In this document: one piece after another, positions 1-12,250 of the stretch
Position numbering within the stretch: the first letter of the stretch is position 1
Layout of the letters: each line of letters opens with the position of its first letter
Source: Heterohyrax brucei
Lineage: Eukaryota; Chordata; Mammalia; Hyracoidea; Procaviidae
Direction: 5' to 3'
Assembly (NCBI GenBank): GCA_028571685.1
Contig: CM053143.1
Span: 151,646,329-151,710,328 of the forward strand
Length of the DNA: 64,000 nt
Position numbers and translations under genes: made by a program
The notes under the pieces: model-generated
The model's database searches: none
What the model was told of the DNA's origin: nothing
What the model saw: the letters and a program-made list of their open reading frames with translations, nothing else

Positions 1-427
1 CTGAGCCTAGTGCCACACTCTGTCCCCTGTTTCCTAACAAGCTGCAGGTGCAGGTGAGCAGGGACTGGGAGGAAGCAAGGGAACTAGCTTTGGCAGGTAA
101 AGTCAACTTGCAGGTATTTCACTAGCCTGTTTGTCCTGGGAACAACTGAACTTTGCCTTGAGCTGGCTTCTCCAAAACTCACCAGAGATCCGGGTGGTAC
201 ATTTGCATAGATTCAGTGTTTGTCTGCAGGATATAGGTTCTAAACGGATCCTGTGAATGAATTTCGAAGATTTCTGAACCTCTTCTCCACCCCCGAAGTT
301 GTGGGTCTGTGTACATTTTTTTCTGGAGTATTTTCCAGATTCCCAAAGATTCCACGAGCACAGCAGATTAGGAACCTCCCTCTTAGCGGACTGTCCCTTG
401 TGCCCTAGTGGGCACGAGTTTTAATTA

Positions 428-973
428 CCTGATACTGCTGTAATGGAAGTACCACAAAGTGAATGGCTTTAACAAAGAAAAGTTTGTTCTTACACAGTCC
501 AGTAAGCTGCAAGTTTGAATTCAGAGTGTACGTTTCAGGGGAAGGCTTTCCTCTTTGTCGGCTCTGGAGGAAAAGTCCTGCGCTGCATCAGTCTTTGGTC
601 AGGGAGCATCTTGGTGCAGGAACCCTGGGTCTGAAGGACACGCTCTACTCCCAGGACTGCATTCTTGATGGTCTGAGGTTCCCAACTCTGTGCTTGTTTC
701 TGTCTCGTCTCTTGTAGGGTGAAAGAATAAAAAGTGGCACAGGCCAAACTCCAGGGAACTCCGTTCACGCTGGAGCTGGGAGGTGATCTTAGGAAGGATG
801 TACCAGTCTCACACTAATCCTTTCTAATGTGATCTACTCTATTAACCACAGGCAGAGATTGGGACTTACAGCATAAGAAAATCACAAAGTGCAGGGCAAT
901 CACAGAATATGGAAATCAGGGCTCAGCCAAATAACCGCACTTATTTGGGGGGGAACACAATACAGTCCATGAC
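428..973 (+). repeat. ~500-bp interspersed repeat, copy 1
   Basis: It begins near actgctgtaatggaagtacc, has the block ggctttaacaaagaaaag, then cacagtccagtaagctgcaag, and ends near acacaatacagtccatga. The same order of blocks recurs at 8305, 13998 and 51298, all on this strand. I do not recognise the family name. Confidence 0.75.
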
Positions 974-974
974 C

Positions 975-1500
975 GCATGTAATGATCATACTGCCGTGCA
1001 TGTATTATCAAGTGCACACTGTTAGCCTCACTGTTGTAAGAGTATTGTATGGATTAACTAATCTTCACAACACTTGTAAGAGGTAAATACCACTGTTGTT
1101 TCCGTCTTACAGATAAGAGGCAGCAGTTGGTTCAGTGGCAGAAATTGCACCTTCCATGTAGGAGACCTGGGTTCAAATCCCAGAAATATACTTCATCCAC
1201 AGCCACCACCTGTCTGTCTGCAGGGGCTTGCAGGTTACTTTGATGCAAAACAGCTTTTAGCAGAGCTTCCAGACTGACAGATCAGGAAGAAAGACCTGGT
1301 GATCTAATTATGAGTATCAGCCACTGGCTACACTGTGTATCCTAATAGTCCAGTTCATAACCGATTACTGGGATGGCAAAGGACTGAGCAGCATCTTGTT
1401 CCCTTGTGCGTGGGGTCACCCTGATGGCAGCAAACCGCAGCAACACAGATGAGGAAACTGAAGAACAAAAGAGGCTCCACTCAAATCACAGAGACACCCC
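975..1500 (-). repeat. MIR split by a tRNA-derived SINE
   Basis: Sequence before 1118 and from about 1445 onward together resembles an antisense MIR (cttcacaacacttgtaagagg ... gaggaaactgaag). The two halves are separated by the SINE at 1118-1444. Confidence 0.6.
1118..1444 (+). repeat. tRNA-derived SINE with RTE-like tail inserted in a MIR
   Basis: The A-box-like ttggttcagtggcagaa and B-box-like gggttcaaatccc are visible. The distal end (cttgtgcgtggggtcaccc) resembles the 3' end of the RTE LINEs in this window. Near-identical 9-mers (acagataag at 1109-1117, acagatgag at 1445-1453) flank it as a likely target-site duplication. Confidence 0.7.
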
Positions 1501-2499
1501 TCTCCCGTACAAAAAAGGAAAAGAAGATAAAAATAGATATAAAGTTCAAGAGCTGATTTGAGAAGTTTTTATAGCATAAGCTTTTATAGTTTTAATTCAT
1601 TGGAGGGCCAGTAATGCTTATCTGGACTGACGTTATGAGGCTCAAAAGACCCCCAAGGATGAAAGGAAACACTGAAAAGTAGAAGAGAGTTCTACAGAAA
1701 TGGAGGGAGAAGTCCATGGGCAGGTCTGTGGTTGGCATGCTCAGTTTGTGAAAAGTGGATGGTTGTGAGCTGCATATGAAGTACGTGGCTGTGTCCAGGC
1801 ACAGGAGGTGGCTTCCTGTTTTCCAGAAAGCTGGTGTAGACATCGTTATTGTAGTGTACTTTCTTTTCAGGGGAGGGGGGAGGTATATCCTATTCATTCA
1901 GACACCCAGTTACACATGCCAAGTAGTTCTGTTATTTCAGGCTTATTTCAATGAAAACATTGCCAATTACTCCCACATTCATTCTCCCAAGAAACAGCTG
2001 CCAAGAGCATGCTGATCAGGCAGCCTTGGGCTGTGCAGCTCATGTGGAATTAATCTTGGTGTTTAATACTTCCCACCAGCATCTTATACGGTGAAAAGGG
2101 AGTCAGCTTGCGCCTGGCTCTAAATTTAGCTGCCTGCATTCTCAGGCTGGCTCGTCTGGTGCTGGAGCCCAGCTCTCGGCCGATGTTCTTTTCTGGCAGA
2201 TTTGCAAGGTGCCGAATCAGAGGAGCAGCTGTCACTGTCTGTGACTCTTCTGGATTTTTGAATGACAACTCAGATCACTCACAAGTCTCTCTTTATGGCC
2301 AGTTTTTACTTGGTCACATTAAGTCCCTATTTGTGGCCACTGTTTACTTTGTCACATAAATCATTTGGCACTTACTAACCCCAAATGAATTAATCTTGTT
2401 AAAAGTTTGTGGCATCATCGTTCTGCGTTCAGGAAAAAACACAGAGGCTATTTTCTTAAGAGAACCACCAGTACGGAGTCTGATTTCAGGTACCATAAC

Positions 2500-2663
2500 C
2501 TAAAGCAAACCTGCTGCTGTCCAGTCAATTCTGACTCATAGCAACCCTAAAGGGCAGAGTAGAACCGCTCCATAGAGTTTCCAAGAAGCTCCTGGTAGAT
2601 TCGAACTACAGACGTTTTGGTTAGCAGACGTAGCACTTAACCCACTGCATCACTGGGGTTTCC
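2500..2663 (-). repeat. AfroSINE
   Basis: Reverse-orientation copy with the signature cagagtagaac...ccatagagtttcc and ggttagcagac, ending in a gggtttcc-type edge. Confidence 0.85.
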
Positions 2664-2944
2664 TCAGATAGCCAAGGCACAATAATAATTGCACAGAAAA
2701 GATACAGATTGTCTCCTCAGGTCAGTAGATCTGAGGTTCTTAGAAAAAGTTTTTGCTATACACAGGATATAGGCTTTTTATTAAGAATTAAAAGTAAAAG
2801 CTTTTAACAGAAATAAAAGACCATTCTGTGATTGCCTATGCATTCTTCTTTGTAGTAAGAGTCAAACCACTTAACAAATCCTTTTTGATAAAAATCCGAG
2901 TGCTAGAAGGCCCCCCAGAGAACAGCTAAGGGAGAACAAGAAAC

Positions 2945-3012
2945 CTGAGAGGTTAAGTGCCTTGCCTAACGTGGCACAGCTGTTTACTCAAATGAGAATT
3001 AGAAACCAGGTG
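2945..3012 (-). repeat. MIR fragment
   Basis: Matches the antisense MIR core pattern (gaggttaagtgccttgcc ... cacagctg). Confidence 0.5.
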
Positions 3013-3077
3013 TTTGGAGCATTTGCTGATCATCTGAAATTCCTCAAAAGACTGACTTTCTTTCAGAAAAAACAGAA

Positions 3078-3243
3078 AAAACAAAGAAAACAAACCCATT
3101 GCCACTGAGTCAATTCCCATAGCAGCCCTCTAGGACAGAGTAGAACTGCCCCACAGAGTTTCCAAGGAGCACCTGGTAGATTTGAACTGCCAGCCTTTTG
3201 GTCAGCAGCTGTGGCACTTACCAACTACACCAGCAGGGTTTCC
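3078..3243 (-). repeat. AfroSINE
   Basis: Full signature: cccattgccactgagtcaa, cagagtagaactgcccca, ggtcagcagctgtggcactt and a cagcagggtttcc edge. Confidence 0.88.
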
Positions 3244-3494
3244 CTTCTTTTCACAGTTAGTGTCCAGTATGGAGATGCCATGAGCCCAAGGTGGCTTTCC
3301 TTGAGTGTGTGCTAAGCTGTCCAGTAAATCTGAGGGATGGGCTGCAGATCCTTTCCTAGGTGACTTTCCTTCACAGAGGTGATGTTTTATTGCATATGCC
3401 ACCAGCATGATCCAGCTGAAACAGGAACCCGTCAGATGACTTAATGATAATAACTATGAAAATGCAGTCTGTTGAGCCGTTATTACATGCCTGG

Positions 3495-3675
3495 TAGTGG
3501 TGGTTGTTAGTACCATTGAGTCGTACTGCCCATGCCCAGCAGGTTTTCTAGGCTGTAATCTGTATGAGAGTCGATTGCAGTATCTTTCTTCCCATAACTG
3601 CTGAGTGGGTTTGAACTGCGAACCTTCCGATTAGCAGCCAAATGCTTAACTGTCACGCTTCCAAGGCTCTTTGTG
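3495..3675 (-). repeat. AfroSINE, diverged subtype
   Basis: The diverged core (taccattgagtcgtactgcc, gggtttgaactgcgaacctt, ttagcagccaaatgcttaac) is of the subtype with a ctgtaatc insertion. Confidence 0.75.
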
Positions 3676-4139
3676 CACCTGGTACACATCATTTAATTGT
3701 CGTGATAATGCTGAGCCACAGATCCTTATGTCCTTTTAAACTGATGTGGAAACAGCTGCCAAGGGGCACACCATCTAACAAAGTGCCTGGCATGTAGAGG
3801 GAGCCCACTACCTAGATATTAAATGAACAAAGAGAAGGTGGTAAGTACTTACCCAACGGAACACCATTGCCAACAGGATTTGAACATAGCTCTGTTCTTC
3901 TGCTCAGCCTAAGGAACCTCTCTTTGGAGGTATCAATCCTCTTCTCCCCTCTGAAAATTTTACAGGTCGACCAGGAAAGGGAGGAGCCATTCCCCCATTG
4001 ATGTAAAACCCAGATTCTTTGTCAGATCTGTGCAAAGGGAACTTCTGGGCCATATAGGGGATAAAACCCTTAGAAGGCTCTGCAGGACCATGTAGAAGTG
4101 TTGAGTATCCACCATAAGGGTGCTGAAATAAAGCTCAAG

Positions 4140-4312
4140 TTCTCCAGGCCTTGGTTCAAATCCTGTCTCTACTATATACTAGCCAGGTGATCTTGATCAA
4201 GTTCTTCAACCTCTCTGGACTTGTTTGGTCATCTGTCCATGACAGCAGTCATACTTAGCTTGTCAGGTTCAGGCCAGCACAGCCAGCAATCAATAAATAG
4301 TAATTGTAGGGG
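4140..4312 (+). repeat. MIR
   Basis: Sense MIR pattern: ttcaaatcctg...gatcttgatcaagttcttcaacctctctggac...cagcaatcaataaatag. Confidence 0.65.
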
Positions 4313-4724
4313 TTGTGAGTATAGCTGTGTATGTTAGAGTGTTGTTGCACTTGTCTTGGGATATGCTTATCGAAGTGTTCTGCCACAAATGCTGAGAAAA
4401 ATATTTATATGTATCTTAATACAAAAGTCATAGGTGCTCGATTTATAATATCAAAACAATTTACAACTATATTAAACAAGAGCATCCACAGTCCCCCTCC
4501 AGGTAATCACAGTTGACACTCCAGATGTTAGAGTCTTCCAGATTTCGTATTATGCATATATTAAAGTACACACTCAAACTTTTTTGTGGTTTTTCACATG
4601 AGATCATGTAGTTGCAGTTTGGGTTTTGTCCCCCGGCTCTCGTTAGTAGCGTGCCTTGGTCACTGCTGTGTATCAGAGCGTGCAGCTCTGCCTCTCCCTC
4701 TGTTTGCTGACTTTGTGGCTCACT

Positions 4725-4845
4725 GGTGGACACTGCGGTGCACAGTGGTCAAGACCTACAGCTGCTGACTGAAAGGTCGGTGGGTCACATCCTCCAGATG
4801 CTCCTTGGAAACTCTGTTGGGCAGTTCTGTTCTGTTCTGTAGGCT
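4725..4845 (+). repeat. AfroSINE, truncated
   Basis: Sense copy: cggtgcacagtggtcaagac, gctgctgactgaaaggtcgg, ctccttggaaactctgttgg; the tail is missing. Confidence 0.78.
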
Positions 4846-6829
4846 GACATGATGGCTAAGGGTTTTTGGTCTAGGGAACCTAGTATTTCACACTGATTTC
4901 TTTCAGCTGGTTCTGGCTACAGGGCACCTCAGAGAAAGGTTTCTATGAACACTGAGTTTTCTTCCTTTCCTCCCAGTGCTTGTGACTCTTCTCTCCTTTT
5001 GCTCTGTGTAGAAAGCTTGCCTGTGATTGGCCTCTGCGGCTCTGCCCTGAGGTCCTTTCATTCCATTGTGACAAGACCAGAAGAGAATGGAAAGCATTTT
5101 AAATCAGGAGATTAAGTGATCTCAGTGGGGTCACCCCAGAAGCTCTAGGCAGCTCTGGAATGAAACTCAAAAGCTCACGGCTCCGATCCCAGCTAACGTG
5201 CTTCGCTCCTGTCTGTCCCCACGCTTCTTTGCTTCTTCTCGTCCCTGGCCCAGCTCTGAGTCCTCATCTTGCAGCTCTTGTTTCCTGCCTCTCTTGCCGT
5301 TGGCCCCACTGCCTTCCTGCCTTGGCCTTAATGATGCAATGAGGAATATTATATGTGTAAACAGATTTCAGTGTTGTGTTCTGCTAATAGAAACTCAGAG
5401 TTGTTAGGGAAACAGGTAAGCCGTGTTGCCATGTCGTTGTTTCTGTATTTCTTTTTTTAACTGGGGGCAGGCAGAGTTGGCAAATGAAGGTAAGTGCTCT
5501 GCCAGGGTTTGCTGCTTACAGTTTCCCGTACTTGACTGTGATATTTTAAGCGTGATTACCTCCTCCGGTTGATAAGTCGCCCCTGTAAGTTCAGCGGGTA
5601 TCTCTTGGCTCCATGCTAACATGGCTCAGAGTATACACTTCTGTGTGATCGAGTTCAGCTAAAATAAGCACAGAAAGGCTATCACTGCAGCAGAGTCAGG
5701 AATGAAGCCGGAACGTCTGTACTCCAAGTTGCTGCTAACAGTGCTGTTTTATTTACTGGATGCCGTGTGAATGCTAACTTGTTGTTTCTGCTCTGTTCCC
5801 TCATGCCTTCCCGGATTCAGAGAGAGGTAACTAATCGATTTTCACTCTCTGTCTTCACCGCATCTCACGTGTCTGGCAAACTCACCTGCTTTCTTCCTGC
5901 TGGAATGCCATCGTCACAGCTGTTGTTGTCTTTGGAGTGCAGAACTTTGTTCCGTGTAACCTTCTCTCGCCATTGTTCTCGTGTCCTGTGTTTTTGAACA
6001 GGGGTAGAACAGCAGTTGGGTTCCTAACACTGATAAAAACCTAATTATCGTTCTAGGAGGTAAATAGGACAGAAATCCTTCAGTTACACACCATGTTGTT
6101 TCTGGAGGTTTTTCTTGCTTCTTGAAGGAATTCTTATTAGTACTTGTGTAGATTATATATTCCCTAGAATTTTCTTGCTGAAGTTGTGGCACTAGGCTAG
6201 TGCCAGAAGGACTGACTCAACCTCAGTATCAGTTATTTGTCAAAATATCTGGAATTCTTCCCTTTCTTCCTCTTCCCCACAAAGAAAACGAGGTGGTTTA
6301 TGAAGGATACCGCTATGAAATGAAGAGTGTTCATAGCTCAGATGTGTGTGCCCAGCACTCTGCGCGTCAGCCTGCCATCTGGCTGACCTGGAGCTTTAAG
6401 CTCCGCTAGCCTGTGACTGTAACACTGAATAAAACTTCCTTATTGTGTGGGAGAGTGGAGTTTTGAAACTAGCCTCTTTGAAAGAATAATGGCAGTTGCC
6501 ACTGGGTGAAGTCAAGAGACATGAAGACATTGGAGTGATACCAGATAAACTCCATTCCTGGTTAGGCCTGAGCAGCCTGAGCGTCAGCTGTCTCCAGCTG
6601 ATGGCCATTTTTCTCTCTTACAGTGGCCTAGCGTCCTTGGTCAGGGGAGGGGGACACATCATAGGTTGGTAGGTAGCACTTCCCTGTAGGTTTTCCCAGA
6701 GAGTGTGATTAGGAGAATTTGCAAGCTTGACTGAGTTTTTAATTATTTTGAGGTGATCCTGGCCTGGGAAGGAAGTAGAGGTTTCTGGGTAGTAAGAGCT
6801 GCACTTGGAGCAGTTGAAGTAATAAGCCC
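4846..6829. other. APBB2 intron without recognisable features
   Basis: Several short open frames occur here, but none has splice context, homology or codon continuity. I see nothing I can name. Confidence 0.5.
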
Positions 6830-6985
6830 TAGACCCTAGTGGTATGATGTTTGAGTACGATGGCTACTAACCAAAAGGTTGGCAGTTGGAATCTGCCAAG
6901 CACTTCTTGGAAACTCTGTGGAACAGTTCTACTCTATCTTATAGGAAGTTGGAATGGATTCGATGGCAGTGTTTGGTTTTGGGGG
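6830..6985 (+). repeat. AfroSINE
   Basis: Sense copy: ggctactaaccaaaaggttgg, cttggaaactctgtggaac, ending gattcgatggcagtgtttgg. Confidence 0.85.
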
Positions 6986-7404
6986 GGCTTGGATTTAAGC
7001 TGTTGGGGAAGTTATCTTCAGATGTTGACTTGTTCCCACCTTCTTTGTTTATTTAGAGTTTGTCAGTGGGAAGCAGGTACCTTAAATATAAACATCAAGT
7101 CTGTGTTCTGGAAAGGCCCACAGTTCTTGTTTGCCCTAACTGAGCAACCTGGGTTGTTTGGAGGTGGCAGGTTTTCAGATCTGCTGTTTCTATAATCTGT
7201 GTATCTCCTGAAAGTGTCCCATGGAAAATGTGATACATTGCTGGGGTGCCCCTCCCAGGGCTTCAAAACTTAGCATCTTCTGAAGCATGCAAAGGAGGGG
7301 AAAGGAGTAAAGTCTACCAAGCTAGAGTCTAAGCCCTGTGAAATGAGCAGTGCCCACAAACGGTGCATGTGCTACTGGGTAAAACCTAAAAAACAAAAAG
7401 TGTG

Positions 7405-7406
7405 TG

Positions 7407-7469
<63 letters not shown>
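7405..7469. repeat. Compound (TC)n(TG)n microsatellite
   Basis: A TC run passes directly into a TG run of more than 20 units. It creates spurious repeat-coded open frames on both strands. Confidence 0.97.
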
Positions 7470-8017
7470 ATAAAATTCTGGATTGGCCATCTAGAAAGAT
7501 GAAACTTCTCATCCTTTTCTTTTCCCGCTTCTCCCTCCCCCAAAAGAAGATACCCACCAAGTACACTTCGAAGAGCACTCAGACAGGGAGAGCAGACTCT
7601 TTCTGGAACACAGGACACATTTTCTGTCCATGCCTAATGCATTCTAGTGACAGTCTGTGTTTTGGTGCCCCCAAGCACCCCTCAAGCACCCCCCAAGTAC
7701 TCCATGTTCTCATGAGAGGCTACCTTCCAGTGTCCACTGTAGGTCCTCTGCTAGACGCTGTGGAGGTGAAACAGAGGAGAGAATACCCATTGTCATAATG
7801 GGCTAGAAATGTCATGTTTGAATCAAAACCATTTGCTATCGTTTTGTCCTTATTGGCACATGGGACCTGTCCTCTGTAAGCTTACAGTGGCTTATAGCTT
7901 CAACAGAAAGAGATCATTAGGTACATTATAGGGAATCTCATTATAATTCCTATGAGTACCAGTATTTATTAAAACATCCCCCATGGATAAGATACAGTCT
8001 TTTCAAAGTGGGAAGTC

Positions 8018-8222
8018 CTTAAATGGTGCAAGCATTTAATGTGCTAAACTGCTGACCAAAAAGTTGGAGATTCAAGTCCACCTAAGAGACACCTCAGAAA
8101 AAAGGCCTGGTTATCTACTTCCAAAAATCAGCCATTGGAAACCTTATGGAGCACACTTCTGTCTGCTTTGACATGCACAGGGTAGCCATGAGTCAGAGTT
8201 AGCATAACAGCAACTGCTAGCT
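8018..8222 (+). repeat. AfroSINE, long subtype
   Basis: Sense copy of the subtype with aggcctggttatctacttcc and cagccattggaaacc. It ends gtagccatgagtcagag, the tail shared with RTE. Confidence 0.85.
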
Positions 8223-8304
8223 AACTAGCTAGGTAACTGTTTCAAAGTAGGCTTCTTTTTTGACTGTTCTTTCCTCATTTATGATAAGAGTAACCACCTG
8301 ATTA

Positions 8305-8788
8305 GTCATCTAGTGCTTCTCTAACAAATAGCACAAATGGATGGTTTTCAAAGAGAAATGTATTCTCTCACAGTCTAGTACGCTAGAAGTTCAAATTCAG
8401 GGCAACTTTAGGGTAAGGCTTTCTGTCAGCTCTGGAGAAAGGCCCTTATCCTTAGTTTTTCCATGGTCAAGAAGCTTCTCAGTGCAGGGACTCCAGGTCA
8501 CAGATGCGTTCTGCTGACAGTGCTTCTTTCTTGGTACTGTGAGGTCTCCAACTCTCTGCTTGCTCCCCTTTCCCTTTATCTCTTGTGGGATAAAAGGTGG
8601 TACAGGCTATGTCCCAGGGAAACCCCCTTTACATTGGATCAAGAATGTGACCTTAGTCATGGTATGAAAATCTCACAGTAACCCTCTTTAATGTAAAATT
8701 ACAGTCACGAAGCAGAGAACAATGCTGGGAATCATGGCCTGACCAAGGTGACATCTGTTTGGGATGAAGGCAGTTTAATCTGTGACAT
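8305..8788 (+). repeat. ~500-bp interspersed repeat, copy 2
   Basis: Same block order as the copy at 428: gtctagtacgctagaagttc, tctcttgtgggataaaaggt, tgggaatcatggcctgacca. Confidence 0.78.
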
Positions 8789-10019
8789 TACCATTTACTA
8801 AATGCCAATCATGGGCGAGACTGTGCCTGTCTTCACCAGTCCCCTGCATACAGCATTGCACGTACTTGGCCCAACAAATCTGTATCATACAGACGAGTCT
8901 GTGAAGTTGTGGAGGCTTGGTGAGGAGGAAGTACTAGTGGAAGGATATAGTGACACATTGAATGGACTGTGAGTCTAACAGGGGAGGTGGCAGGAAGAGA
9001 TCAGCATGTCCTTTGTGGCTCCAGAAAGCTGAGCTAGACCCAACAAGCAAAAACTACAGGGAGAAGTGTTAGTCTGTCACTCAGAAAAATATATTTTGAG
9101 TCATCAAGACCATTCAAACAATGAAATAGGCTGTGATGCATTCAAGAAAGGAGATTTCATGTCATTGGAAATGTTCTAGGTACTACCTGTTGGAGCTGCT
9201 ATAGAAGGGCTTTTGAAGTTAGTGTAGGTAACCACCAAAAAGTTTATAGGTGCTTTTTAAATTCCTTTTGAGGTGGGGTAAATAAATAAGCAAATTCCCT
9301 TTACCCCAAGAAGGGAAGAGATTGCAGGGAAGGGTGGGTGGCTCCATCTTGGGTGTTTTTTCGTAGAACCCATTTGAGTGAAGAATCATTTATTCATTCA
9401 TGCATTGCGTAAAGGGTAATTAAAAGGCTGAACAACTGGGAGCAGTAAGAGCCATCTTTGCCTTTTTTCTTTTCCATTAAGAAATTGGAGGCTGTCAGAT
9501 AAGATGTCTTAGCAATGACATTTTCTCAGGTAGAGCTCAAGACTGGTCCTCAGGGGGAATAATTACTGGGGAGAACAGCTAAAGGAAAGGAACAATGATT
9601 AAAAAAGAAAAATAGAATCTCAGGGGCTCTATAGACAAAGGGTAAAAGGTAGTGGATTCCTGGTATTTGCTCCAGTTTACAGTTTAAGGAAAGGCTGCAA
9701 GAAACCGTAAGTATAAACGGTCCTCTTTCAGACTGATTAAAGAAAACTCACGTGATTCCAGTGATTGCCAGGAATTAATGGATATGATACATGCATGGGG
9801 ACCACGGAAGCTGCTCGGCATCTCTCTGAGCCCTTGGCTTCTAGTCTTACATTGTAAATGGAGTGAGCTGGACAGAGCCAGGAACAGAAATGCTTCTCGC
9901 TGCTGAGTGTGCTAGCACGTCTCAGACAGACAGACATCGACAAGCACTGGTGGGGGAAAAAGCAAGAATCATAGTCTGACTGGTCCTTGGAGATCACTTG
10001 AGGCAGCTCTATGGTTTTA
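8789..10019. other. APBB2 intron, unassigned
   Basis: No gene. A MIR-like start may lie near 8790-8850 (ctaaatgccaatcatgggcg). The remainder is unique sequence to my reading. Confidence 0.45.
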
Positions 10020-10220
10020 TGGAGTCTTTTTATGGTGCAAATGGTTAACACACTCAGCTTCTAATCAGAAAGTTAGAGGTTCAAGCCCACCCAGAGGCAC
10101 TTCCAAAGAAAGGCAGTCTGCTTCTGAAAACTCAGCTGTTGAAAATCCTGTGGGTATCGTTCTAGTCTGACACATGGTGAATTGGAGCGGACACAACACA
10201 ACGGGTTTGGGTTTTTTCTG
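10020..10220 (+). repeat. AfroSINE, long subtype
   Basis: Sense copy: tggtgcaaatggttaacaca, gaggttcaagcccacccag, tctagtctgacacatggtg. Confidence 0.82.
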
Positions 10221-10824
10221 TGGCTTTATAGATGAGGACACTCGTGCCCTGTTGCACCAAGGCTGGAGGCAGCACGGAAGCCCTCGTCTGAGATGGGGGG
10301 TCTGCAGTGCGGAAAACAAACGGCTGCAGTCTGAGTGCTGCTGTCAACTCTGATGAGAGAAGTGGGGCGGTGACAGGAGAGTTGTTGAGGGCTCTGTATT
10401 AGAAAGCTAAAATGACCCAGCAGTCGTCCAGCTCATGGGGGCTCCACGGTTCCCTGGGGTCACTTGGACCCCGCCTTCCTTTTCTTCTGAATACAGCCCT
10501 GCTGCTTCACGTGTGGAACTGAAGGACTAGGTGTCCCTGTGTTTGGTGGGCCTCAGCATCTGGTGCCTCACCCAGCCCCTCACGATAGTTGTCCAGCCTG
10601 GAGCTCTTGCGCTTCCTTCACCAAACCTGCTGTCCCTGCTCTAAAAGAGCACTCAGTCATCCTAGCAGGGACTCCAGAGTCATTTTCCGCTCTCTCCCTC
10701 ATCTGCCACATCTCCTAAGCGTGCCAGCCGTCTCCCAGCACCTCTTTTCTGTCTATGTTCTCTTCCCTCCCCTGTGCTCAGGGCTGCTCGTTTAGCCTCG
10801 CCACTCATCCTCTCTCACTGGACA

Positions 10825-11033
10825 GTGGCAATGCCAGTTGCCATCGAGTCAGTTGTGACTTAGGATGACCCCACATTTGTCAGAGTAGAACTGTGACCCG
10901 TAGGGTTTTTGGGTGGCTGATTTTTGGGAAGTAGATTGCCAGCTATTTATTCTGAGGTGCCTCTAGGTGGACTTGAATCTCTGACTGAGTTAGCAGCCAA
11001 GTGAGTGAACAGTTTGCACCTCCTAGGGACTCT
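10825..11033 (-). repeat. AfroSINE, long subtype
   Basis: Antisense copy: gttgccatcgagtcagttgt, gtcagagtagaactgtgacc, agcagccaagtgagtgaac. Confidence 0.82.
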
Positions 11034-11271
11034 AGGACAATAGCAATAGCCCGCAGTGGCCTCCTTCCCTCCAACCACCTAGTTCCTCCCTGGGGAACCT
11101 TCTGAAACACACACCTGGGGGGCCGCGTGCCGTATCACAAAGCTCAGAGTAAGGGCCAGACTCCTGGCAGGACACAGGGAGCTCTGCAAACCCATTCTGG
11201 CCTCCTGTGCAGCGTCTCTGCAGTCAGACCCTGCCCCTCCCCACAGCACCACTGATGCACACTTGGGGCGA

Positions 11272-11472
11272 CTGTTGTTCATTGTCATCAAATTGACTTT
11301 TGACTCAAAGACACCATAAGACAGTGTAGAAATGCCCTATAGGATTTTCTTAACTGTAGTCCTTACTGAAGCAAGCAGGTCTTTCTCCCCCGGAGCTGCT
11401 GGGTGGGTGGGTGGCCAACTTTTGGTTGTGCAGCCAAGTGCATCTTAACCTTTGCACCACCAGGACCTTCTA
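11272..11472 (-). repeat. AfroSINE, diverged subtype
   Basis: Antisense diverged copy: cagtgtagaaatgccctata, gcagccaagtgcatcttaac, gcaccaccaggacctt. Confidence 0.75.
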
Positions 11473-11797
11473 GGACGATCACTAGTTCTTCTGAAACACC
11501 TCATGGGCTTTTTGCCTGCTTACCTTTGCTCATGCTCATCTGAATGTTTCTTGAACCATCCACTGCCCTCCTTAGCCTGCTGTGGTCCCCACCGTGCTGA
11601 AAGGTGCAGCTTAGATGGCACTGCCCATGTGGCCTTCCCAGCCAGAACCTTGTCAGTCTGTGTTTGCATCCGTAGTGCCTGGTACATGGTAAAGGCTCAA
11701 AACCTGCTTGTGGAAGTGAATTGAGTATATATTTTTTTAATTTTCCTTTTGAGTACCATGTAAAAATTTAGTATGAATAGAAAGCCACCTGGCAGCT

Positions 11798-12250
11798 GTG
11801 TTTCTTCTTGCTGCCATAACAAATTTCCACAAACCTAGTGGCTTTAAACAAGTTTATTATACATATCTGGAGGCCTGAAGTCCACTTGGGTCTTTTGGGC
11901 TAAAAATCAAGGTATTAGCAGTGGCTGCCTGTATTCCAACTCATGGCGACCGTAGGGGCCAGGGTAGAGCTGACCCCCATAGTATTCAAGGAGCGCCTGA
12001 TGGATTTGACCTGACAATCTGCTTCTGAAGGGTTGTAGCTTTAAAAACCGTATGGAGCTGTGCTACTCAGCTCACATAGGGTCACCGTAAGTCAGAGATG
12101 ACTCACTGCAACTAACAACAGCAGCCTGGATCATCCAAGATAACGTCCCTGTCTCAAAATCTTTCATCACATCTGCAGAGTCCCTTTTGCTGTGTAAGTT
12201 AACATTCAGGGAATTAGGGGCTGTTAGTCTGTCTACCACAATAGGAGTTT
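11798..12250 (+). repeat. Older interspersed repeat interrupted by a SINE chimera
   Basis: The left part (gctgccataacaaatttccac...ctggaggcctgaagtccac) and right part (cctggatcatccaagataac...) look like one old mammalian repeat split at 11918-12125. A related copy lies at 24285. Confidence 0.55.
11918..12125. repeat. AfroSINE chimera: antisense half joined to sense half
   Basis: About 11920-12010 reads as an antisense AfroSINE (actcatggcgaccgtagg, caaggagcgcctgatgg). About 12030-12120 reads as a sense tail (gtatggagctgtgctactc, gtcaccgtaagtcagagatg). Confidence 0.65.

Noticed and set aside
7322..7798. Long open frames on both strands rich in Val/Cys or Thr/His.
   Set aside because: They are translations of the TC/TG microsatellite and have no coding support.
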